From contig DCCQ01000026.1 of the NCBI GenBank assembly GCA_002314195.1, forward strand, positions 438-30,168: a DNA stretch of 29,731 bases, written 5' to 3'. Under the pieces are notes generated by a model. The model saw only the letters and a program-made list of their open reading frames with translations, was not told the origin of the DNA and ran no database searches. Made by a program: the position numbers and the translations under genes. The stretch's first letter is position 1; each line of letters begins with the position of its first letter. Positions 14,683 through 22,314 of this stretch are shown piece after piece. This DNA is from Bacteroidales bacterium UBA1077 (GTDB taxonomy: Bacteria > Bacteroidota > Bacteroidia > Bacteroidales > UBA932).

Positions 14683-15873
14683 TTATTTGTTTTCAGGAGT
14701 CAAGCGGAGTATGACCACACCGTGAGCCGGCACTTTGAATTTCATTTTATCTTTGGTTGAACCTATGTCCTTATGGGCCCACAGATCGCGGACTCTATAA
14801 GGCTGCTGCCAAGGTAGCAGATGGCCATAATATATTTCTTTTGCCCAGTTGAGTTCAAATTCCCAAGGATCTTCGGAACGGTTGAAGAAGCAGACAGCAC
14901 CGTCTCCATCGCTTAGTTCCTTGACCCAGGTCTCATGATCTCCTACCTTCATGTACCTCACGCCTTGACGACCGAGTTTGTCTTGGTCTACAGCGATGAC
15001 TTCTTTATTGAGCAGAATTTCAAGGGTCTCTTTGTCCATGGTCCGGAGGTCGTTTCCGGCAAGGAGTGGTGCAGCCATCATACACCACATAGTGAAATGC
15101 GAGCGATTTTCCTCCATCGTGAGGACTCCGTTGCCTATTTGGAGCATGTCCGGGTCGTTCCAGTGGCCTGGCCCTGCATATTTGGCCAGATCAGCGTTTT
15201 TGTCTATGATTCCGCAGACCCCTGTACCGCCCCAATGGTTGACTCCGTCAAAATTGTTGCAGATGTCACCGGTAGTGCGCCAAAGGTGGCCAATGCCTTT
15301 CGCCCATTCCCAAGGATGGCTGTTTCCCCACTCGCAAATCGAGAAGACAATGGGACGTCCGCATGATTTGAGAGCATCGCTCATTGTCTTGTATGCGGCC
15401 ATAGGAGATTGTCCCTCATCGAAACACCAGTCAAATTTGAGGTAATCCACACCCCATCTGGCGTAAGTGAGCGCATCTTGGAACTGATAGCCGCGGCTGC
15501 CAGGACGGCATGCGCACGTCTGTGAGCCTGCGCATGAATACAACCCGAATTTCAATCCCTTCGAGTGTACATAGTCGGCTAAAGCCTTGATACCATTAGG
15601 AAAGGCTTTTTCATCCGCGATTATACAACCATTCTCGTCCCTGCTGACCTGCCAGCCGTCATCAAGGTTAAGATAGATGTATCCGGCATCCCTCATGCCG
15701 GTGGAGACCATCAGGTCTGCGATTTTCTTGATCTGGACTTCATTGATTTTGGTCCCGAAACAATTCCATGAGTTCCAGCCCATCGGAGGAGTCTGTGCGA
15801 GTTCTTCGAAAGATTGAGCTTGAAGGCTCAGACCCATTACGCATAGGGCCATCGATAAAAAGAATTTTGTCAT
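14683..15873 (-). CDS. GH27 alpha-galactosidase
   Basis: This 396-residue secreted or periplasmic retaining glycosidase, with a signal peptide cut near residue 20 (LQAQS), releases terminal alpha-galactose (or, in some members, alpha-N-acetylgalactosamine or beta-arabinopyranose). Family signatures are TPPMGWNSWNCFG (28-40), LNLDDGW (68-74), YLKFDWC (144-150) with nucleophile Asp148, and WRTTGDI (198-204) with acid/base Asp203, then GHWNDPDML (236-244). The C-terminal ~90 residues form the usual antiparallel beta domain. Length is normal. It is translationally close to GH97 (2-base gap) and separated from the glycan-binding lipoprotein by a hairpin-bearing 83-base gap. Confidence 0.95.
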   Translation of the reverse strand: MTKFFLSMALCVMGLSLQAQSFEELAQTPPMGWNSWNCFGTKINEVQIKKIADLMVSTGMRDAGYIYLNLDDGWQVSRDENGCIIADEKAFPNGIKALADYVHSKGLKFGLYSCAGSQTCACRPGSRGYQFQDALTYARWGVDYLKFDWCFDEGQSPMAAYKTMSDALKSCGRPIVFSICEWGNSHPWEWAKGIGHLWRTTGDICNNFDGVNHWGGTGVCGIIDKNADLAKYAGPGHWNDPDMLQIGNGVLTMEENRSHFTMWCMMAAPLLAGNDLRTMDKETLEILLNKEVIAVDQDKLGRQGVRYMKVGDHETWVKELSDGDGAVCFFNRSEDPWEFELNWAKEIYYGHLLPWQQPYRVRDLWAHKDIGSTKDKMKFKVPAHGVVILRLTPENK

Positions 15874-15890
15874 GATGCTTTTTGGTAAAT

Positions 15891-15936
15891 GTTCCGGGAG
15901 AAAACGTCTGTCAGAGAACAGTTCATCTCCCGGAAC
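15891..15936 (-). promoter_or_regulatory. Intra-operon hairpin between the glycan-binding lipoprotein and GH27
   Basis: GTTCCGGGAGA (15891-15901) and TCTCCCGGAAC (15926-15936) form a perfect 11-bp stem, with an inner CTGT/ACAG stem (15908-15911, 15918-15921). No T tract follows on the - strand, so it is more likely an RNA-processing or stability element that sets apart susCD mRNA from the enzyme genes than a full terminator. Confidence 0.65.
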
Positions 15937-15956
15937 GGAATTGAGAACAATATTAA

Positions 15957-17078
15957 TTATTCACCCTTCTTACAGATACGTATATTATCTATACAAAAAT
16001 TTCGTGTGTATTCCTGGGCGGATTCAAGACGTATGTTGAAGGAGTGGTAGCGATGGTTTTCCGGATATGATGAAGAGCGGTTTACTACAAACGGCACGGA
16101 GATAGTTTCCCATCGATTGAAGTTCTGGAGCTTGATGTCAGCCGGACTCCAGATCATAGGAGAGGCGTCCCAGAATAGATAAGTGCAGAATTTTATTTTG
16201 CCGTCAATCAGTTGGTTGCCGGAACAAAATTCCATCTTGACAACATAGTCTTGACAGTTGTCCAGCATGTCATCGGTCACGGCTGTGTTGCTGATTTCCG
16301 CAATATACCACCATCCAGACCATTCGGCGTTTGGATCCACACGAAGGAAATTACCGCTCAGACGATATTTGTCTTTAGGGTCAGTCACAACATATTGAGG
16401 GTTTGACGGAACCAATTCGTCAAAATCCATGATCATGCACTGTCTGTCATAGTAGTAGCCTGGGCAAAAGGCCTCAACGCCATGCTTGTTCGCTACCAGC
16501 TTGACCTTTACATTCTTCTCTACATCTTTCGGTACTTCGGTCGTGAGATGTGTGTCTGAAGAGGTGATCACCTTTGACGGTTTATCTCCGAAATAGACAG
16601 TGGCATCTTCAGCGTTGATGTCGTAAAGGTTGAAGAACTGTCCGTACATGACCAGAGTGTCGCCAGGGGCGGTATATTCGTTGAACATTCGCTCCAATAT
16701 CAGATTCGGGGCGACTGTGAGGAAAGGAATCTCCGTAGTACCTTTTTCATTTGCGATGTAGATCTTGTCTGTTTTCTCGTTTGGAAGAGCGACCGGTATC
16801 TTCATGAAAAGGGTGTTGTTTTCAGTGTACACCTCATCAAGCGGAACATTTATGTCATTCACTTTGATGAAGGTGATGTTGGCCTTGTCGATTCCTTCGC
16901 CGTGGATCGCAATGAAGTCTCCCATGGCGGCTTGGGAAATCTGTGTGCTTGGGTCGGCAATAGTAGTGACACCATCGATGGTGATGGGCACGAATATTTG
17001 ACCTTTTTCTGTACATGCCGAGATTGTCAGCATGAGCGCAGCGACTGCGGCTGCTCCATATAATATTCTATTTTTCAT
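15957..17078 (-). CDS. Surface glycan-binding lipoprotein with IPT/TIG domains (SGBP-B/SusE-like position)
   Basis: This 373-residue lipoprotein has Cys22 in Ile-Ser-Ala-Cys; the following Thr-Glu-Lys-Gly may help surface export. Residues about 25-210 contain two IPT/TIG-like immunoglobulin domains, for example GDFIAIHGEGID near 53 and APGDTLVMYGQFF near 138. The C-terminal ~160 residues, from CMIMDFDEL onward, form a Trp- and Tyr-rich beta domain resembling the terminal binding domain of xyloglucan SGBP-B proteins (PF18329-like). It should hold glycan at the cell surface beside SusC/SusD. ATG 17078 is preferred over the GTG at 17087 because it gives the standard lipoprotein N-terminus. It follows susD by 33 bases. 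Confidence 0.82.
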   Translation of the reverse strand: MKNRILYGAAAVAALMLTISACTEKGQIFVPITIDGVTTIADPSTQISQAAMGDFIAIHGEGIDKANITFIKVNDINVPLDEVYTENNTLFMKIPVALPNEKTDKIYIANEKGTTEIPFLTVAPNLILERMFNEYTAPGDTLVMYGQFFNLYDINAEDATVYFGDKPSKVITSSDTHLTTEVPKDVEKNVKVKLVANKHGVEAFCPGYYYDRQCMIMDFDELVPSNPQYVVTDPKDKYRLSGNFLRVDPNAEWSGWWYIAEISNTAVTDDMLDNCQDYVVKMEFCSGNQLIDGKIKFCTYLFWDASPMIWSPADIKLQNFNRWETISVPFVVNRSSSYPENHRYHSFNIRLESAQEYTRNFCIDNIRICKKGE

Positions 17079-17111
17079 GCATATCACTGATTAGAGATTA
17101 AACACTTCAGA

Positions 17112-18824
17112 CTACCATCCTGGATTGTTTTTTTCTATGAACGGGTTCGCGTTGACTTCATTTGGCGGAAGAGGCAGAAGCAGATGTTTTTCCTCACGTC
17201 TCTTGATCACACCATTCTCGTCGGTGGTACCAATTGCATTCATTACCTGTAGATAGATGCCCCAGCGGATAAGGTCTGTACGGCGCACGCCTTCACCTGC
17301 AAGTTCCTTGACCCTTTCTTCCAGGATGTATGAACGGAACGATTCCTTGGTGAACGGAGTCTCTTCGTTTCTTTTAGAGCATAGGGTGCTGTTGTTGCGC
17401 TTGTTGAGCTCGTCAATCATGGCCATGGCTCTCTCGGTTGGTCCGTTGACTTCGTTGTCTGCCTCGGCATAAAAGAGTATTGTCTCGGCATAACGCATAA
17501 AAGGCCAGTTGTAGTCGCTGCGGTTACCATCGAGCGGGTACACCGAAACCTGTGAGAACTTCATGAGTTTCGAACCATAAAGGTGGGCGGCATAAGAGAC
17601 TTGATCAGTCTTGTCATACCCTCTTTCTCCCTTTCTGACATAAATGCTGTCCCTTTCGGGATAGAACACATAAGTGATTTTTCCCGTATTCTCGTTATAC
17701 CAGTTGGGAATACGGTGGAGGACACCCCAAGTGATACGTTCGTCCTCATAGTCATCGAAGAGTTGGAGCCAATGGTCGCGCTGAACGTAGTAGCCGCTTG
17801 ACCATGTTCCGTGATCGACAGGGTCTGGCCATCCAAGATACTCTTTTGGTACGTAGTTGGAGTAGAGAGTGCCTTGTCCGAGAACTGTCTGGAGAGTGAA
17901 TTCGAACTCCGGCCCATTCTTGTTTGAGTTTGCCCATAGCGCTTCCTGACTTGGAGCGAGTTCGAACTCACCGCTTTTGATGCATTCCTCGGCTTTCTGG
18001 AATGCTAGCCTATAATATTCTTGAGAATCAAACTCTTCATATCCAGCCACAAGATTCTTTGTGTGGGTGATAGGAACCGGCATGAGTCGGGTAGTCGTGC
18101 CATCGGCATTGGTTTTTGATCCAGGGCCACCCTTTACTGTGATTCTGCCCCCCTTCATTGACGCTGAACCGATGGTCGCATACACTTTCGCAAGGAGTGC
18201 CGTGGCGGAAGCATGGCATGGATGTCCTTTCTGCCATTGAGGATCATTGCGAGAGAACAACGTGCTTTCCGCTTCCTTCGCACAGCGGATGATCTCTTCA
18301 TAAATGTCCTTTACAGACGCTCTCGGTTGCTCAGGAACGTTTCCTTCAGAGATTGAAGTCTTGAAGAGAGGTACCGGTCCGTAATGTTGTACAAGCTGGA
18401 AATATGACCATGCCTTAAGGAATTGGAGTTCTCCTTTCGCATTGTCTTTCACTTTTTCGTCGATTCCGTCAATCTTGCCTACCAGATAGTAGTGGTAATT
18501 GGCGCGATGAATGGCTTGGAAGTAGTACTGGAAAAAGTTATTGCAGGAACCGGAGTCGTAAAAATTACCGGCTCCGATATCACCGAACGCCCATGTCGGA
18601 CCAGTCTGATAGTCGCAGTCAAAGTTGGCTATGGTATGGTAGTTACCCCATTCGAATGGAAATAACAAAGTACAGTATGCGCCATTCACCAACTGGTCAT
18701 ATCCCTTGTCCGCAGCCACATCCTCTCCGGCTACAAATGTGAAGGTTTTTTCGTCAAGACTGTCGCAGGCGGAAATCAGCAGGGTGCAGGCCACTGTGAT
18801 GACCATTATTTTTAAGCTTTTCAT
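17112..18824 (-). CDS. susD: SusD/RagB-family glycan-binding lipoprotein
   Basis: This 570-residue outer-membrane lipoprotein forms the lid of the SusC transporter and binds incoming oligosaccharide. The signal has Leu-Ile-Ser-Ala-Cys (Cys20) followed by Asp-Ser-Leu-Asp-Glu, an acidic surface-export signal. The helical TPR-like core includes IHRANYHYYLVGKI (105-118) and the family hallmark AKGELQFLKAWSYFQLVQHYGPVPL (about 129-153). The C-terminal RagB region ends with LEERVKELAGEGVRRTDLIRWG, also typical. Length is average for the family. It starts 12 bases after the susC stop; the pair is the defining feature of the PUL. The symbol denotes the family, not the starch system. Confidence 0.96.
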   Translation of the reverse strand: MKSLKIMVITVACTLLISACDSLDEKTFTFVAGEDVAADKGYDQLVNGAYCTLLFPFEWGNYHTIANFDCDYQTGPTWAFGDIGAGNFYDSGSCNNFFQYYFQAIHRANYHYYLVGKIDGIDEKVKDNAKGELQFLKAWSYFQLVQHYGPVPLFKTSISEGNVPEQPRASVKDIYEEIIRCAKEAESTLFSRNDPQWQKGHPCHASATALLAKVYATIGSASMKGGRITVKGGPGSKTNADGTTTRLMPVPITHTKNLVAGYEEFDSQEYYRLAFQKAEECIKSGEFELAPSQEALWANSNKNGPEFEFTLQTVLGQGTLYSNYVPKEYLGWPDPVDHGTWSSGYYVQRDHWLQLFDDYEDERITWGVLHRIPNWYNENTGKITYVFYPERDSIYVRKGERGYDKTDQVSYAAHLYGSKLMKFSQVSVYPLDGNRSDYNWPFMRYAETILFYAEADNEVNGPTERAMAMIDELNKRNNSTLCSKRNEETPFTKESFRSYILEERVKELAGEGVRRTDLIRWGIYLQVMNAIGTTDENGVIKRREEKHLLLPLPPNEVNANPFIEKNNPGW

Positions 18825-18836
18825 TTTTATGATATT

Positions 18837-21800
18837 TTAGAATGAAACCTGAACACCAAAGTTGAAAGTGCGGGCACTTGGATACGAAGACACGTCAACG
18901 CCGCGTCTGGATGCGTCACTTCCGAATGAGTTTACATCTGGATCGTACCAGTCGTATTTTGAGATCGTGAAGAGATTGCTGGCACTTAACACAATGTTTA
19001 TTGATGTTATGTATTTCACTGGATTATAGAATGAATAACTGATTGAGATATTCTTGCAACGGAGATATGATCCGTCCTCAACGTAACGGTCTGATGCTTT
19101 CATCGAACGAGTGTATGTTCCATCCGGACGAGGCCATTTAGCCCCTTCCTTGTTTGTCTCGCTCCAACGGTTGTCGTATACGAACCTTGGCATATTGTTG
19201 CCACCTACAAGGTTGAAAGGAAGGAGATTGGCATTTAGGATGTCATTGCCGTGGGTACCCTGAAGGAAGATACTGAGGTTCCAGTGACCCAAGGTGAAGG
19301 TGTTTGTGATACCATACTGGAATTCAGGGTTTGTGTCACCGATGATAGTCTTGTCACGGTCGTCGAGCGCGGGATCTTCATCCAGATTTTTGTACTTGAT
19401 CTGGCCTACCATGCTTTTGACCTTGGAATCTGTCGCATTGGTATAGTTCGGATCTGCCCTTACTTCAGCTTCGTTGTCATAGAATCCGTCTTCTACATAG
19501 CCATATAGAGTTCCGATAGGATGACCGTTTCTTCTGAGGAACATTGATTCCATTCCCCAAACGACATCCGAGAATTGGTCGGCATTGAGGCCATAGACAT
19601 TGTTTCTGTTGAAGTAAATGTTGGCATCTATCTTCCATGAGAATTTGTCTTTGTGAACAGGAATGAACGAACCGGAAATCTCCAGACCGCTATTCTCGAC
19701 ATTTCCATAGTTGCAAGCTATTTCCTTGAAACCTGAACTCATAGGAATAAGCTTGTACTGTAGAAGATCCATTGTGTTCTTGTAATACCCATCGATTGTG
19801 AATCTCACTCTGTTCTTGCAGAACGCGATGTCCAGACCAAGGTCATATTGATTAGTCGTTTCCCATTTGAGATTCGCGGCCGCAGGACCACCCCAGCGGT
19901 CTTCCGCCATGCCGGAAGCTACTTTACCGTCATAAGCGTAGTTGGTTGCGACGAATCTTGAGCGGGTGGCGTATGCGTTCACGCCTTGATTGCCGGTTTG
20001 TCCAGCGCTTATTCTTAGTTTCAGATCATCAAAGAAATTTAGTTTCTTGATCCATTTTTCGTCAGAGATCCTCCAGGCGAAAGCCCCGGAAAAGAAATTG
20101 CCCCAACGGTTCAGGGCAAGGCGTGAGGAACCGTCCCTGCGGTATGAGAATGTAAACAGATACTTGTCCTTTAGGTTATAATTTGTACGTAGGAGGAATG
20201 ACATGAGCTGAGATTGACCTCTTGATGAACTGATTTCCTTATCTCCGATGGCGGCGCTGATGTCATTGTCTTCCGTCGCATCAGTAGGAAAGTTCTTGGC
20301 ATTCATATTCTTGCTCCTCCACATCACCTTTTCGTAAGTCATACCCGCGACGGTATTCACGTGATGGACACCGAAAGTCTTATCGAAGGTAAGGAGTGAT
20401 TCCTCTGTGATACTCTCATATGCGTTGTCAGACTTTACCGCATACCCATTGGTAGGGGACTGGCCGGAACCTGTGTATCTGTTATAGTACTGGTTCCTTT
20501 CGTTGTAACTGTACCCATAACCGAGATTCTGGCGGAAAAACAGATAATCCGTGAAGTTCACTTGTGCATAGCCGTTTGCGTAAACACTCAGTGAGGAAAG
20601 AATGTTTTTTTCCTTGCGTGCGGTCAGGTATGGATTGGCCAGTCCAGAAGAGAAATCCTCGGAGTAACCAGAGTCGGCCTCCGGGTCGAACACCGGACGT
20701 GTTGGGTTGAACCCGATAGCTGATTCGATGACACCGTAGTTTTCGGAATTGGTTCGCGCCAGTCTGTTCTCTGAGCGAGTGAATGATATGTTTGTTCCGA
20801 GTTCTAGATATTCATTCACCTTTCTGCTGTTGTTGGCGCGTGCGGTATAACGCTTATAGTAAGAATTCTGGATGACACCCTGTTGGTCGAGCATGCCTCC
20901 TGAATACATGTAAGAACCCTTGTCGCTTCCGCCTGAAACAGTAAGATTGTACTCCTGTGAGAGGGCTGTATGGAATATCTGATCCTGCCAATTCACTCCA
21001 TAGAATTTCTCCTGGTCTCCTTCCTTACGGTAATAGCCGTTCCTGAAATCGTCAGGTGAAGGGCTATAGGAACGGTTGATGACTTCGATCTCGCCTGTCT
21101 CAGGATTTTTGATCGTGTTTTGTACCCATCTCCCCGGGATAGGGTAAGGAAGATTAGTATCATCGACATAATCCTTGCCATCGTACTTGTAGCCGTTTCT
21201 GGTCACCTCGTTGCGGTACTCTGCATATGTCGCGGCGTCAAGAACATCTATGGTCTTGACAGGTTTCGATACGCTGAAATTAGCGGAGAAGTCAACTTTG
21301 GCTTTTCCTGTTCGTCCACTCTTTGTGGTGATGAGTATGACGCCGTTTGCGGCTCTTGATCCGTAGATCGCTGTGGCCGAAGCATCCTTCAGGACTTCGA
21401 TGCTCTCGATGTCTTGAGGGGCGATTGAACTTAGAGGGTTGTTTGTCTGCTTTGTGCCATAGTCGGTCGATGGGGCTTCTCCGGTAATGAATGGAATGCC
21501 GTCTACGATGTAAAGAGGCTCGGTGGAAGTTGTGAAAGAGTTGGCTCCGCGGATCTGGATGCTGACACCGGCTCCTGGTGCACCGTCGGACTGGGCTACA
21601 TTCACACCGGCAAGCTTGCCTTGAAGTCCCTGATTCACGCTGGCGGGATTTGTGCTGAGAAGGTCACTGCTCTTAAGGGATGACACTGACCCGGTCAGGT
21701 CACGTTTCTTTACGCTTCCGTAACCTATGACTACGGTTTCTGTAAGTTTCTCGAAGTCATCCTGAAGTTGTACGTTAACGACGCTTTTCCCCTTGAATAC

Positions 21801-22088
21801 TACTGTTTGTGTCTCGTATCCGATGCATGAGAACACCAAGGTCTGTCCTTTGACGACGGAGATGGTATATTTTCCATCCACGTCAGTTACTGTCCCTGAT
21901 TTCACTTTCTCTTTAATCAGTACCCCGGCACCGATAATAGGTTCTCCTTCCGTGTCAGTTATCCTTCCTGTCACGCTCTGATACTGGTCATTTCCTTGCG
22001 CATACATTGTTTTTTCAAATGATAACTGTATTAAGAAAAGCGCAAGAAACATCATGAACAGATACCAGAACTTATATGTTTTTTTCAT
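18837..22088 (-). CDS. susC: SusC/RagA-family TonB-dependent transporter
   Basis: This 1083-residue outer-membrane importer takes up oligosaccharide using TonB energy. The start at 22088 (MKKTYKFWYL...) gives a signal peptide ending about MYAQG; the 21 upstream in-frame codons are not signal-like. The order is a CarboxypepD-regulatory-like domain (about 36-108), a linker TVVIGYGSVKKRDLTGSVSS (118-137), a plug with IQIRGANSF and PLYIVDGIP, the motif IEVLKDASATAIYGSRAANG (230-249), then a 22-strand barrel. It ends in Val-Ser-Phe, as outer-membrane barrels do. It follows the phosphoesterase fusion after a 226-base gap and leads susD. Confidence 0.97.
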   Translation of the reverse strand: MKKTYKFWYLFMMFLALFLIQLSFEKTMYAQGNDQYQSVTGRITDTEGEPIIGAGVLIKEKVKSGTVTDVDGKYTISVVKGQTLVFSCIGYETQTVVFKGKSVVNVQLQDDFEKLTETVVIGYGSVKKRDLTGSVSSLKSSDLLSTNPASVNQGLQGKLAGVNVAQSDGAPGAGVSIQIRGANSFTTSTEPLYIVDGIPFITGEAPSTDYGTKQTNNPLSSIAPQDIESIEVLKDASATAIYGSRAANGVILITTKSGRTGKAKVDFSANFSVSKPVKTIDVLDAATYAEYRNEVTRNGYKYDGKDYVDDTNLPYPIPGRWVQNTIKNPETGEIEVINRSYSPSPDDFRNGYYRKEGDQEKFYGVNWQDQIFHTALSQEYNLTVSGGSDKGSYMYSGGMLDQQGVIQNSYYKRYTARANNSRKVNEYLELGTNISFTRSENRLARTNSENYGVIESAIGFNPTRPVFDPEADSGYSEDFSSGLANPYLTARKEKNILSSLSVYANGYAQVNFTDYLFFRQNLGYGYSYNERNQYYNRYTGSGQSPTNGYAVKSDNAYESITEESLLTFDKTFGVHHVNTVAGMTYEKVMWRSKNMNAKNFPTDATEDNDISAAIGDKEISSSRGQSQLMSFLLRTNYNLKDKYLFTFSYRRDGSSRLALNRWGNFFSGAFAWRISDEKWIKKLNFFDDLKLRISAGQTGNQGVNAYATRSRFVATNYAYDGKVASGMAEDRWGGPAAANLKWETTNQYDLGLDIAFCKNRVRFTIDGYYKNTMDLLQYKLIPMSSGFKEIACNYGNVENSGLEISGSFIPVHKDKFSWKIDANIYFNRNNVYGLNADQFSDVVWGMESMFLRRNGHPIGTLYGYVEDGFYDNEAEVRADPNYTNATDSKVKSMVGQIKYKNLDEDPALDDRDKTIIGDTNPEFQYGITNTFTLGHWNLSIFLQGTHGNDILNANLLPFNLVGGNNMPRFVYDNRWSETNKEGAKWPRPDGTYTRSMKASDRYVEDGSYLRCKNISISYSFYNPVKYITSINIVLSASNLFTISKYDWYDPDVNSFGSDASRRGVDVSSYPSARTFNFGVQVSF

Positions 22089-22314
22089 GAAATTTTTCGT
22101 TAATTGATTAATAAATGAATAATTGTGTGGTGTTTTCCCTCTACTGGACAATTGTTGTGCTGAATTTTGCTGCCCTTAGTGTTCTGTTGTGGTCATACTC
22201 CTTATGTAAGATAAATGCTGACTGCCCTCTGCATCAAACATGGCGGGCAAATCCGTGATTCGGATGCGGTCGAGGACGACATTGTCATATTGATAGATAG
22301 TTGGTTTCTTTTTG
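22089..22314 (-). other. 226-bp leader between the phosphoesterase fusion and susC; possible gene remnant
   Basis: This is the largest gap inside the PUL. No TAnnTTTG box or strong hairpin is seen, so susC is probably read from upstream. One - strand frame is open from the end of the preceding gene to a stop at 22176-22178 and reads like protein (it contains Tyr-Asp-Asn-Val-Val-Leu-Asp-Arg-Ile-Arg-Ile-Thr-Asp-Leu-Pro), without a start codon. It may be the remains of a longer C-terminus or of a lost gene. The 90 bases nearest susC are AT-rich with an ACAATTGT palindrome. Confidence 0.4.

Noticed and set aside
22089..22151. N-terminal extension of SusC to 22151
   Set aside because: It would bury the signal peptide behind 21 polar residues; the ATG at 22088 gives the expected Met-Lys-Lys start.
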